Positions 15,785-22,697 of a DNA stretch of 36,443 nucleotides are shown here, piece after piece (the stretch's first letter is position 1; each line of letters starts with the position of its first letter). The translations under genes were made by a program, and so were the position numbers. The notes below the pieces were generated by a model. That model saw only the letters and a list, made by a program, of their open reading frames with translations, did no database searches and was not told where the DNA came from. Source of the stretch: Bacteroidales bacterium (GTDB lineage Bacteria > Bacteroidota > Bacteroidia > Bacteroidales > JAFGUD01); assembly GCA_016938685.1 (NCBI GenBank), contig JAFGUD010000407.1, positions 1 through 36,443 on the forward strand, in the 5' to 3' direction.

Positions 15785-17509
15785 CTAACTACTTTTTTTT
15801 ATCAAACCTATTCCATCTTTACCATTTGCTTTAATAACTAGCGGTTCGGCTGATTTCACATGTTTTACGAGTTCTGTTTCTTCAATAATATCCAACGAAT
15901 TTAACCAATCCCATTTAATGTCATCTTTTCTGGTAAATGGAATTGAAAAATAAAGCACCTCAAAACTTGTAACATTATGAAAAAAATGTGATGCCTGACT
16001 CATTTCCTGAACCATATTTTCAAGTCCACTTTCAACAATTACTTTTGCAGCAGAAATCTGACTCCAATCAACCGGAATACCAGCCCATTCGTCGGTTGTT
16101 CCCCAGCGTCCAAAACCAATTAAAATATATTTTCTATCAATTTCAAGAAATTTTTTATTTATTTCTTCAATTTCTTTTGCTATTTGCCTTGTATTTAAAG
16201 AATTAAAGGTTTCAGGTTTTACAAAAACAATATCAGAAATTGTGTTCAATTCTCCATTTCCAAGTACACTTTCAGAAGAAATAACAGCTTTATCTGAATA
16301 AAGTTCTTCTTCTGAAATTTCAACAACTTCATTTGAAACTACCATTGGACGAACTTGCAAAAGTCCGAATTTGTAAGGTTTTTCTTCGCTATTACCGGAT
16401 AAAGTAACCGCAAATTCCATTTCAACCGGATTATTTGAAGATTTTTCACTTATTTCCAGTAATTTTTTAATCACATTATTTAGAGGAATTGCAGTATCAT
16501 GCAGAATTGGAGCAAAAGTCACAATTCTTGGTCCTTCGCCAAATTGTCCGGGCCAAACCCTGTCATCTCTAGCATCATAAGTTGAAACAACTTTTTTAAG
16601 AGTTTCGTCTTTTTCTACATCAAAAATATGACTTTCAATCATATATTCAGCCTCGTTAATTGGGTCATAATCAGCAGGTTTGCCCATATTGACCGACCAA
16701 AAATTAAGTTGAGTAAATTTCATCATATCTCCAACCGATTTATAAGGCGGATCTTTGCGTGGATACTGAGGCGAATAAGCCCAAGAAACGCCACCATCTA
16801 CAATTGTTTTACCCAAACCAAAAGCTAAATTTGCAACTCCGTGTTCGGGTTTTGCTCCTCCGGTTGGATAAAAATTATAAGACCTGGCAACTCCTGAAAC
16901 CTCAGGATAAAACCTATCTCCATGTCTATTTCCAACAACTTCCTGAATAATTACTGCCATTTTTTCATCTTCAATACTGTGTTTTGTTGCCTTTATATAT
17001 TGTTTTGGCGATTTAAAAAAAGTAGAAGCATAAACATATTTGATAGCCTCCACTAATTTTCGGAAACGCGTATCAACGTCTAATTGATTATTTGGTGTCA
17101 TTTTAGTGCCAAAAATCCCCGCAAACGGTTCATGCATAGCATCTTCCAACATGCTGGAAGAACGAACTGCAAGCGGTTGTTTTACTTCGGTAACAATCAT
17201 TCTCAAATCGGCAAGAATATCAAAAGGTAAATCTGCTTGTTGAAAAGCCAATGCAATTCTATCATCAGTAGCATCAGAAAGTGCAATATCGTACAAATCG
17301 TTAATTCTCATAAAAAGATCGAAAACATCAGTTCTGAGCACAATCATTTTGGGAATAGTAATGGTGAAATCTGCAAAATCATCTGCCTTAATTTCGTTCA
17401 TTAACACGGAATTAATAAGCTCTAATCCCTTTGCTTTACCTCCCAATTCTCCATCTCCCAGATAGCTAATTGGATTATCAGATTTAAAAAAGTCTTTATT
17501 TAAATTCAT
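15785..17509 (-). CDS. PEP/pyruvate-binding ATP-grasp protein (short paralog)
   Basis: This 574-residue protein consists of the ATP-grasp half of PEP synthase plus a conserved C-terminal domain. Visible motifs are GDGELGGKAKGLELI near the N-terminus, AVRSSSMLEDAMHEPFAGIF around residue 114, IIQEVVGNRHGDRFYPEVSG around residue 189, and LLQVRPMV closing the nucleotide site. After that come YILIGFGRWGTTDEW (GRWG at 467-470) and ASHFFHNV (H508), the same pair of motifs as in the 1054-residue paralog. No swivelling phosphohistidine domain, PEP barrel, sensor or nucleotidyltransferase domain is present. Automatic pipelines often call such proteins PEP synthase, but the missing domains make that reaction implausible. 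The gene lies between gdhA (79-base gap with a hairpin) and the paralog (70-base gap), all leftward. Confidence 0.85.
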   Translation of the reverse strand: MNLNKDFFKSDNPISYLGDGELGGKAKGLELINSVLMNEIKADDFADFTITIPKMIVLRTDVFDLFMRINDLYDIALSDATDDRIALAFQQADLPFDILADLRMIVTEVKQPLAVRSSSMLEDAMHEPFAGIFGTKMTPNNQLDVDTRFRKLVEAIKYVYASTFFKSPKQYIKATKHSIEDEKMAVIIQEVVGNRHGDRFYPEVSGVARSYNFYPTGGAKPEHGVANLAFGLGKTIVDGGVSWAYSPQYPRKDPPYKSVGDMMKFTQLNFWSVNMGKPADYDPINEAEYMIESHIFDVEKDETLKKVVSTYDARDDRVWPGQFGEGPRIVTFAPILHDTAIPLNNVIKKLLEISEKSSNNPVEMEFAVTLSGNSEEKPYKFGLLQVRPMVVSNEVVEISEEELYSDKAVISSESVLGNGELNTISDIVFVKPETFNSLNTRQIAKEIEEINKKFLEIDRKYILIGFGRWGTTDEWAGIPVDWSQISAAKVIVESGLENMVQEMSQASHFFHNVTSFEVLYFSIPFTRKDDIKWDWLNSLDIIEETELVKHVKSAEPLVIKANGKDGIGLIKKSS

Positions 17510-17544
17510 AAATATTTGATTTTTTTTATTTAAAAAGTTGTTTC

Positions 17545-17577
17545 AAACCCCGAAGGACTTAAAGACCTTCGGGGTTT
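17545..17577 (-). terminator. Strong hairpin after gdhA
   Basis: A 12-bp perfect stem pairs AAACCCCGAAGG (17545-17556) with CCTTCGGGGTTT (17566-17577); the short interior can pair further. It lies 12 bases after the gdhA stop. On the minus strand the T-run comes about 7 bases after the stem, so it could be a partial terminator or a transcript-stabilising hairpin between gdhA and the ATP-grasp gene. Confidence 0.65.
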
Positions 17578-17588
17578 AAAAAACCTAA

Positions 17589-18875
17589 TTATATCCACCC
17601 TCTCATTCTACACGCTTGCACAACCCTGTCAACAGAGATAACATACGCTGCTTCGCGCATGTTCAATGAGTGCTCTTTTGCAAAATCGCTAACAGCAGCA
17701 TACGCAGTTGCCATTTTTTCGTCAAGTTTTGAAAGAACTTCGTCTTTAGACCAGTAATAGTTCATATTATTCTGCACTTGTTCAAAATAGCTGCAAATTA
17801 CTCCACCTGCATTAGTTAAAAAATCAGGTAAAATAAGAATATTTGTTTTGTTTAATATTTCATCAGCATCGGGAGTTGTTGGGCCGTTGGCTCCTTCGGC
17901 AATAATTTTTACTTTTGAATGAATTTTACCAACATTATCTTCGGTTAACTGATTTTCAATTGCTGCCGGCACTAGAATATCAACTTCCTGTTCAAGCCAA
18001 GCATCACCATCAAGAATTTCATAACCAAGTTCTTGCGCTTTTTCTCTATTTATTCCACCGAAAGTATCAGTTATTTTTTGAAGCTCTTTGAGCTTTATGC
18101 CATTTTTTTTGCAAACAGCATAACTTTTTTGATCTTCATTGTCCCAAAACGAAACACATTTTACAACACCTCCCATTTTTTGATATAAATCAATTGCATG
18201 TTGAGCTACGTTACCAAAACCCTGAAAACTCGCAACAGTATTCATTGGCTTAATATTCAGCTCTTTAAGCGCTTCTCGAATAGTAATCATAACACCATAA
18301 CCCGAAGCTTCTTTTCGACCATAAGAACCACCAAGCGAAATAGGTTTTCCGGTAAAAGCTCCTGGCGACTTTACGCCTGTAATTTTCTCAAATTCATCAA
18401 GCATCCAAATCATGTGTTGAGAGTTTGTCATCATTTCAGGCGCCGGAATATCTATGTGAGGCCCAATACTTTCTACAATTTGTCGAACCCAACCACGACT
18501 TATTTGCTCTTGTTCGTACATACTTAAATGATGTGGATCGCAAATCACTCCACCTTTACTTCCACCTAAAGGTATATCTGCAACCGAAGTTTTCCAGGTC
18601 ATCCACATAGACATTGCTCTGATAGTATCTACAGTTTCCATTGGATGAAAACGAATCCCTCCTTTTGCGGGACCACGAGCATCATTATGAACAATCCTGA
18701 AAGCTTTAAAAATTTTTCTGGTTCCATCGTCCATTCTCACAGGAATCGTAAAATGAAATTCACGCATTGGAGTACGAAGAAATTCTCTTGTAGGTTCATT
18801 AAGCTCTAATAAATCGGCAGCATTATCAAACTGTTTTTGAGCAAATAAAAAAGGATTGTAAGATTTTGATTCCAT
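17589..18875 (-). CDS. gdhA: Glutamate dehydrogenase (Glu/Leu/Phe/Val dehydrogenase family)
   Basis: This 428-residue enzyme should catalyse the reversible oxidative deamination of glutamate to 2-oxoglutarate and ammonia in the cytosol. The dimerisation/substrate domain shows the three conserved lysines: K71 in GPAKGGIRFHP, K95 in WMTWKTSVAD and the catalytic K107 in LGGSKGG. The dinucleotide fold starts at VASFQGFGNVAQHAID (about residue 209). The later segments EGANGPTTPDADEIL and LPDFLTNAGGVICSYFEQ are typical of the hexameric NAD-type class. At the position of the catalytic Asp (PAPD in many relatives) this protein has Glu 147 in IPAPEMMTN. The length is normal (about 415-430). A good promoter precedes it, and a hairpin separates it from the ATP-grasp genes downstream. 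Coenzyme choice cannot be decided by eye. Confidence 0.95.
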   Translation of the reverse strand: MESKSYNPFLFAQKQFDNAADLLELNEPTREFLRTPMREFHFTIPVRMDDGTRKIFKAFRIVHNDARGPAKGGIRFHPMETVDTIRAMSMWMTWKTSVADIPLGGSKGGVICDPHHLSMYEQEQISRGWVRQIVESIGPHIDIPAPEMMTNSQHMIWMLDEFEKITGVKSPGAFTGKPISLGGSYGRKEASGYGVMITIREALKELNIKPMNTVASFQGFGNVAQHAIDLYQKMGGVVKCVSFWDNEDQKSYAVCKKNGIKLKELQKITDTFGGINREKAQELGYEILDGDAWLEQEVDILVPAAIENQLTEDNVGKIHSKVKIIAEGANGPTTPDADEILNKTNILILPDFLTNAGGVICSYFEQVQNNMNYYWSKDEVLSKLDEKMATAYAAVSDFAKEHSLNMREAAYVISVDRVVQACRMRGWI

Positions 18876-18902
18876 TTTTGCAGGGGGTTAAAATTATTAC
18901 TT

Positions 18903-18934
18903 CAAAAATAGAGTTTTAAAAGAAGGAGAGCAAA
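18903..18934 (-). promoter_or_regulatory. gdhA promoter, TTTG-N20-TATTTTTG
   Basis: On the minus strand a TTTG (-33 element, 18931-18934) is followed after 20 bases by TATTTTTG (-7 element, 18903-18910), a full match to the Bacteroidota consensus. It would give a leader of about 20 bases before the gdhA start. Confidence 0.7.
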
Positions 18935-18968
18935 TATTTTTTGATATTTTTCAGAAAAACAATAAAAC

Positions 18969-18996
18969 AAAAAATCAGGATATTTCCTGATTTTTT
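18969..18996 (-). terminator. Terminator after the glsA-glsB pair
   Basis: A 12-bp stem built around ATCAGGA and TCCTGAT with a 4-base loop is flanked by A-runs on the left and T-runs on the right. Read leftward it ends in TTTTTTGTTTTATT, a good U-tract. It lies 6 bases after the stop of the N-acyltransferase gene. Confidence 0.9.
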
Positions 18997-19002
18997 AAAT
19001 AA

Positions 19003-19923
19003 TTAAAACCCTTCAAGATGTCTTATTTTTTTACTTTCGTATATATCTTCTATTGTAATCATAATTCCTGTTTCTTCGACACCGCCAAAATGGTCATTTA
19101 TTGCAGTTCCAAAAATTTTCATTGTTGGAGATAACTTCATATATGCGTTAAATAAAGGAGGAATTGTTTCACCTAATTCACGTACTTTTGCAGATAAAAT
19201 TTTATAATCTTCTTTGTAATCATCACCAGAAAAAACTGCTTTTAAATCATCTTCAGATGTCAAAAAACCGGCGTTTTGAATAGGATAAACCATATTTTCA
19301 GGGTCGCTAAAATACTTCTGAAAGAAAAAGAGTATTAAATCGCGAGCTTTTGTGTGAAAATGAGTGTACATTGTAATTTTTCCGAAAAAATATCTTACGT
19401 CATTACAGGTTTTTGTCAAAGCACCTAAACCATCCCACAAATTATCAAGAATATACATTGATTTACTTTTGCCTTTGGTTGCTTGGTAGACAGGCTGAAT
19501 AAAAGAACGCCCTAATTCAACTGTATAAGGAGCGTAGGTTGAAATAAATTCATCAGAAACATTAAATAAACGCGTAGTAGCAATATCAAATTCGACTTTT
19601 GTATTTTCAAGAAGTCTACCTAAGTGTAAAAATCTATACCCACCAAGAACTTCAAGCGATTCGGGGTCCCAAACAACAAGTTGCTCGTAGGGAATTTCAC
19701 GGGTGTCAAAGAAATCAATATCAATTTCCTTTCCTGTTCCGCCACCGGCTTCTCGAAAAGCAATTTCTCTTAATCGTCCAACTTCTCTCATCATATTTGG
19801 GGAATTATGATAGTTGAACACGTATATTTCATTGTTGCCAAAATTAGTTTTACGCAACAGTTTATCAGCAGTTAACTCTTGTGATAATAACTCCCTTGGT
19901 ATTTTTTCAATAATATCTTGCAT
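19003..19923 (-). CDS. glsB: GlsB-like N-acyltransferase (glycine lipid synthesis)
   Basis: This 306-residue protein belongs to the GNAT-fold acyltransferase group that includes OlsB and Bacteroides GlsB. Recognisable segments are VGRLREIAFREAGGGTG (about residues 47-63), IDFFDTREIPYEQLVVWDP with the GGYRFLHLGR strand after it, and TVELGRSFIQPVYQ (about residues 153-166). GlsB links a 3-hydroxy fatty acid to glycine, giving N-acyl-3-hydroxypalmitoyl glycine (commendamide), the precursor of glycine and serine-glycine lipids of Bacteroidota. It lies 32 bases downstream of a PlsC-like O-acyltransferase gene on the same strand, the pairing known for glsB and glsA in Bacteroides thetaiotaomicron. 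A strong terminator closes the unit. The substrate amino acid (glycine, ornithine or other) cannot be read from the sequence. Confidence 0.8.
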   Translation of the reverse strand: MQDIIEKIPRELLSQELTADKLLRKTNFGNNEIYVFNYHNSPNMMREVGRLREIAFREAGGGTGKEIDIDFFDTREIPYEQLVVWDPESLEVLGGYRFLHLGRLLENTKVEFDIATTRLFNVSDEFISTYAPYTVELGRSFIQPVYQATKGKSKSMYILDNLWDGLGALTKTCNDVRYFFGKITMYTHFHTKARDLILFFFQKYFSDPENMVYPIQNAGFLTSEDDLKAVFSGDDYKEDYKILSAKVRELGETIPPLFNAYMKLSPTMKIFGTAINDHFGGVEETGIMITIEDIYESKKIRHLEGF

Positions 19924-19955
19924 GTTGTGCGGTTTTTGTTTTACAAGAATTCTTA

Positions 19956-20828
19956 TTAAACTATATTAGATTTTGAAGTCGGAACTAATTCATAAACATC
20001 ATCAAAATGTTGATTTTTTAATTCATCTGATTTAGCTCTGATATATTCTACCCAATAATTTATATCTTTATCAGTTGTAAATGTCTCTACCGGTATAGGT
20101 TTCCCAAATTTAAACAAAATTTCTTGACCTGCAAATTTAAACATTTCATCGGGTAAATATATTAATTCAATATTAAATTTAAAACCCAAAAATTTTCTAA
20201 GCTTTGCCAAATTATAGAAAAAATTGGAATTTTTAGCTTCTGCATAAACAGGAATAATACTTCTTCCGTTTTCGATTGCTTTTACAAGAAAACTCTTTTT
20301 CCAATCCATATCTTTAATTTCACCTTTTATTTTACGAGAAACTAATCCTGAGGGAAAAACCAATATTTGGTTTTCGCCTTGATATAATTCATCAATATCT
20401 AATATTTGTTTCTTAGAAAACTTTCCAAAAACATTTACGCCAGTTAAAACTGGTTTTAAATTAGTAATATTCAACAATAAATCATTTACAATAGCCTTTG
20501 CATTACCCAAATATTTATAAATCAAATTCAACATTGCAATTCCGTCAAGTCCACCCAATGGGTGATTAGAAGCAATAACATATTTCTGATTAGCAGGAAT
20601 TTCATTCAATCCACAATAATTAACTTTTATTTTCCAATGATTCAGTAAAGACTTCACAAAATCTTGCCCAATATCATCATGATAAATAGTCATTATGTGA
20701 TTAATATCTTCTTCATGAACAATTTTTTTAAGCTTATTAATTAAAAAACCTGGTAAAAATTTATAGGCTTTTGGGCTATTTTTCTTAAGTACTTCATCTA
20801 AATCAATAAACTTTCTTGTATTTACCAT
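19956..20828 (-). CDS. glsA: GlsA-like lysophospholipid/O-acyltransferase (PlsC family)
   Basis: This 290-residue protein shows the PlsC-type acyltransferase block: VIASNHPLGGLDGIAML with H89 and D95 (HX5D spacing in place of the usual HX4D), and the substrate-binding FPSGLVSRK segment around residue 177. HX5D forms with NHP-x-G-x-x-DG are typical of hemolysin-related acyltransferases. In glycine lipid synthesis GlsA adds a second fatty acid to the 3-hydroxyl of the N-acyl-glycine made by GlsB. The GlsB-like gene follows after 32 bases on the same strand, which is the main reason for this call over a general 1-acylglycerol-3-phosphate acyltransferase. It is divergent from mraZ with a 184-base shared regulatory gap. 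Confidence 0.75.
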   Translation of the reverse strand: MVNTRKFIDLDEVLKKNSPKAYKFLPGFLINKLKKIVHEEDINHIMTIYHDDIGQDFVKSLLNHWKIKVNYCGLNEIPANQKYVIASNHPLGGLDGIAMLNLIYKYLGNAKAIVNDLLLNITNLKPVLTGVNVFGKFSKKQILDIDELYQGENQILVFPSGLVSRKIKGEIKDMDWKKSFLVKAIENGRSIIPVYAEAKNSNFFYNLAKLRKFLGFKFNIELIYLPDEMFKFAGQEILFKFGKPIPVETFTTDKDINYWVEYIRAKSDELKNQHFDDVYELVPTSKSNIV

Positions 20829-20937
20829 AAATTAATTTTAAGACGAAAATACAAAAAAAACTTTTCAAAAAAACAAAAAAAATAAGCGATGCTAAAAGAC
20901 TGTAAATCAAATAATTACATTTTTTTTGCAAAAATTG

Positions 20938-20970
20938 TGGAAAAAAAGGGAGAAAAATGGTTGAAAATGG
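20938..20970 (+). promoter_or_regulatory. Predicted MraZ operator: four TGG-type repeats at 10-bp spacing
   Basis: TGG, GGG, TGG and TGG begin at 20938, 20948, 20958 and 20968, exactly one helical turn apart, each followed by A-rich sequence. Known MraZ operators are short G-containing direct repeats at about 10-bp period just upstream of mraZ (TGGGN boxes in E. coli). The last two copies flank the likely -33 element, which fits repression by MraZ. Confidence 0.7.
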
Positions 20971-20990
20971 AAAAAGTTTGTTTAATTTTA
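20961..20990 (+). promoter_or_regulatory. Candidate promoter of the dcw cluster
   Basis: TTG at 20961-20963 is followed after 19 bases by TAATTTTA (20983-20990), a near match to TAnnTTTG. The start site would lie about 15 bases before the mraZ start codon and the promoter overlaps the predicted MraZ boxes. Confidence 0.5.
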
Positions 20991-21012
20991 CAATGTTAAA
21001 ATATGCACAAGA

Positions 21013-21465
21013 ATGACAAGTTTTATTGGCGACATACTATGTAAAATTGAGGCAAAGGGGCGATTTTTATTTCCTTCGGTTTTGAAAAAACAACTCGAAA
21101 ATGAGCAGGATAAATTCGTAATTAAAAAAGATATTTACGAAAACTGCCTTGTTTTGTACACTTTGGAGGAATGGCAAAGGCAAATTGATTTTATTAGAAG
21201 CAAATTAAATCCTTACAACAAAGAACACAGCAGATTTTTACGTGAATTTTATCGCGACACAGCAGAAATAACAATGGATACATCAGGCAGAATACTTGTA
21301 CCAAAGCGACTTTTAGATTTAGCGAATATTAAAAAAGAAGTTTATTTATTGGGACTTGACACAAAAATTGAAATTTGGGCTAAGGAAATATATGAAAAAA
21401 TTGAGCATAGTGATGAAGAATTTGCAGATTTAGCTCAAAAATTATTAGGTGAAAATAATGAATAA
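21013..21465 (+). CDS. mraZ: Transcriptional regulator MraZ
   Basis: This 150-residue protein has the two SpoVT/AbrB-like halves of MraZ. The first contains ILCKIEAKGRFLFPSVLKKQ (about residues 8-27) and the second ITMDTSGRILVPKRLLDLAN (about 82-101), each with the family's D/E-x-x-GR motif. MraZ is a DNA-binding ring-shaped oligomer that controls its own operon, the dcw cluster. The gene is the first of the cluster, as usual, and sits directly downstream of four 10-bp-spaced TGG-type repeats. Its 3' end overlaps the rsmH start by 8 bases, so translation is probably coupled. Confidence 0.95.
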   Translation: MTSFIGDILCKIEAKGRFLFPSVLKKQLENEQDKFVIKKDIYENCLVLYTLEEWQRQIDFIRSKLNPYNKEHSRFLREFYRDTAEITMDTSGRILVPKRLLDLANIKKEVYLLGLDTKIEIWAKEIYEKIEHSDEEFADLAQKLLGENNE

Positions 21466-22378
21466 AGAATATCACATACCGGCACTTTTGCATCAAACAG
21501 TTGATGGAATAAACATCAAACCTGATGGCATTTATATTGATGCTACATTTGGAGGTGGTGGTCATTCTGCTCTATTATTAAGCAAATTAACAACAGGACA
21601 ACTTATTGCTTTTGACCAGGATTTAGACGCTCACAAAAACGCTTTTAATGACAAAAAATTTACTCTTTTTCATAGCAATTTTGCCTATATCCAAAATTTT
21701 TTGGATTATCTAAAAATTGACGGAGTTGATGGAATAATAGCCGATTTAGGACTTTCAACACATCACATTGATGTTCCGGAAAGAGGTTTTTCGTTTCGGT
21801 TTGATGCTCCTTTGGACATGAGAATGAATACAAATCAGGAATTTGACGCTAAAAAGCTAATTAACAACTACAAAGAAGCAGACTTAAGAAACATTTTCAA
21901 AAATTACGGAGAATTAAACAACGCTCATCAATTAGCTGTTGCAATTTCAAAAGCAAGAAGACAAAAAGAATTAAAAACAACTTTTGACCTAGTAAAAGCA
22001 TTTGAAAAATTTATTCCAAAAAAAACAGAACATAAATTTTTAGCTAAAATATTTCAGGCAATAAGAATTGAAGTTAATAACGAAATAGGAACACTTGAAA
22101 AATTTCTGCTGGCAATACCTGGTGTTCTAAATGACAAAGGTAGAGCCGCAATAATTAGTTATCACTCATTAGAAGACAAATTGGTTAAAAACTTTTTTAG
22201 AACAGGGAATCTTGAAGGGAAAAGGATTACAGACATGTATGGTAACGTAATAAGACCATTGGAGCCTATTAACAACAAAGTAATTGTTCCTGACGATTTA
22301 GAAATAGACGAAAACAACAGAGCAAGAAGTGCAAAACTTAGAATAGCAGAAAAAAACACAAAAAATGATAACTCTTAG
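21458..22378 (+). CDS. rsmH: 16S rRNA m4C1402 N4-methyltransferase RsmH
   Basis: This SAM-dependent methyltransferase (306 residues from ATG 21458) methylates N4 of C1402 in 16S rRNA. The SAM-binding loop is IDATFGGGGHSALLL (about residues 27-41). IADLGLSTHHID and RGFSFRFDAPLDMRMN follow, then the C-terminal IISYHSLEDKLVKNFF, all standard for the family. I chose ATG 21458 (MNKEYHIPALLH) over GTG 21449, because RsmH proteins normally begin a few residues before the YHxPxLL motif. The gene overlaps mraZ by 8 bases and ftsL by 14 bases, so the first three dcw genes are tightly coupled. Confidence 0.96.
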   Translation: MNKEYHIPALLHQTVDGINIKPDGIYIDATFGGGGHSALLLSKLTTGQLIAFDQDLDAHKNAFNDKKFTLFHSNFAYIQNFLDYLKIDGVDGIIADLGLSTHHIDVPERGFSFRFDAPLDMRMNTNQEFDAKKLINNYKEADLRNIFKNYGELNNAHQLAVAISKARRQKELKTTFDLVKAFEKFIPKKTEHKFLAKIFQAIRIEVNNEIGTLEKFLLAIPGVLNDKGRAAIISYHSLEDKLVKNFFRTGNLEGKRITDMYGNVIRPLEPINNKVIVPDDLEIDENNRARSAKLRIAEKNTKNDNS

Positions 22379-22697
22379 AAAAATACTTAGTGGAGAGATT
22401 TTGCAAAACGAATTTTTGAGAAAAAATCTCAGATATCTAATTCTAATATTCGGATTATTTTTCGTACTTGTTATTATTGGCGCAATTGGAGATTTTAAAA
22501 CTGCACAAATTCAGGAATTAAATTCGGAAATAGCAGAATTGAAAGAAAATTCGGTTTTTATTTCTTCTGAACTAATGCATCTAAGTTTAGTAAACGTTGT
22601 AAACAAAGAAATTCAGGATAGAAACATAGGTTTGAAAAAACTTTCAAAACCGCCAAGGATAATTGAATTAAAAATAGAAGACAATAAAAAGAAATGA
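22365..22697 (+). CDS. ftsL: FtsL-like cell-division protein
   Basis: This 110-residue protein is a small bitopic membrane protein. It has a basic cytoplasmic N-terminus, one membrane segment (about residues 24-44) and a short coiled-coil region (QIQELNSEIAELKENSVFIS, about 49-68). The sequence is poorly conserved, but size, topology and its place between rsmH and ftsI are those of FtsL in Bacteroidota (FtsL_2 type). FtsL works with FtsB/DivIC and FtsQ to activate the FtsWI synthase. It overlaps rsmH by 14 bases and ftsI by 4 bases (ATGA), so it is probably coupled to both. Confidence 0.88.
   Translation: MITLRKILSGEILQNEFLRKNLRYLILIFGLFFVLVIIGAIGDFKTAQIQELNSEIAELKENSVFISSELMHLSLVNVVNKEIQDRNIGLKKLSKPPRIIELKIEDNKKK

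Noticed and set aside
15988-16950. Plus-strand reading frames opposite the 574-residue ATP-grasp gene
   Set aside because: They lie antisense to a gene with strong family motifs and have no recognisable domain, signal or start context.
21449-21457. GTG start for rsmH at 21449
   Set aside because: ATG at 21458 gives the usual short N-terminus before the YHxPxLL motif.
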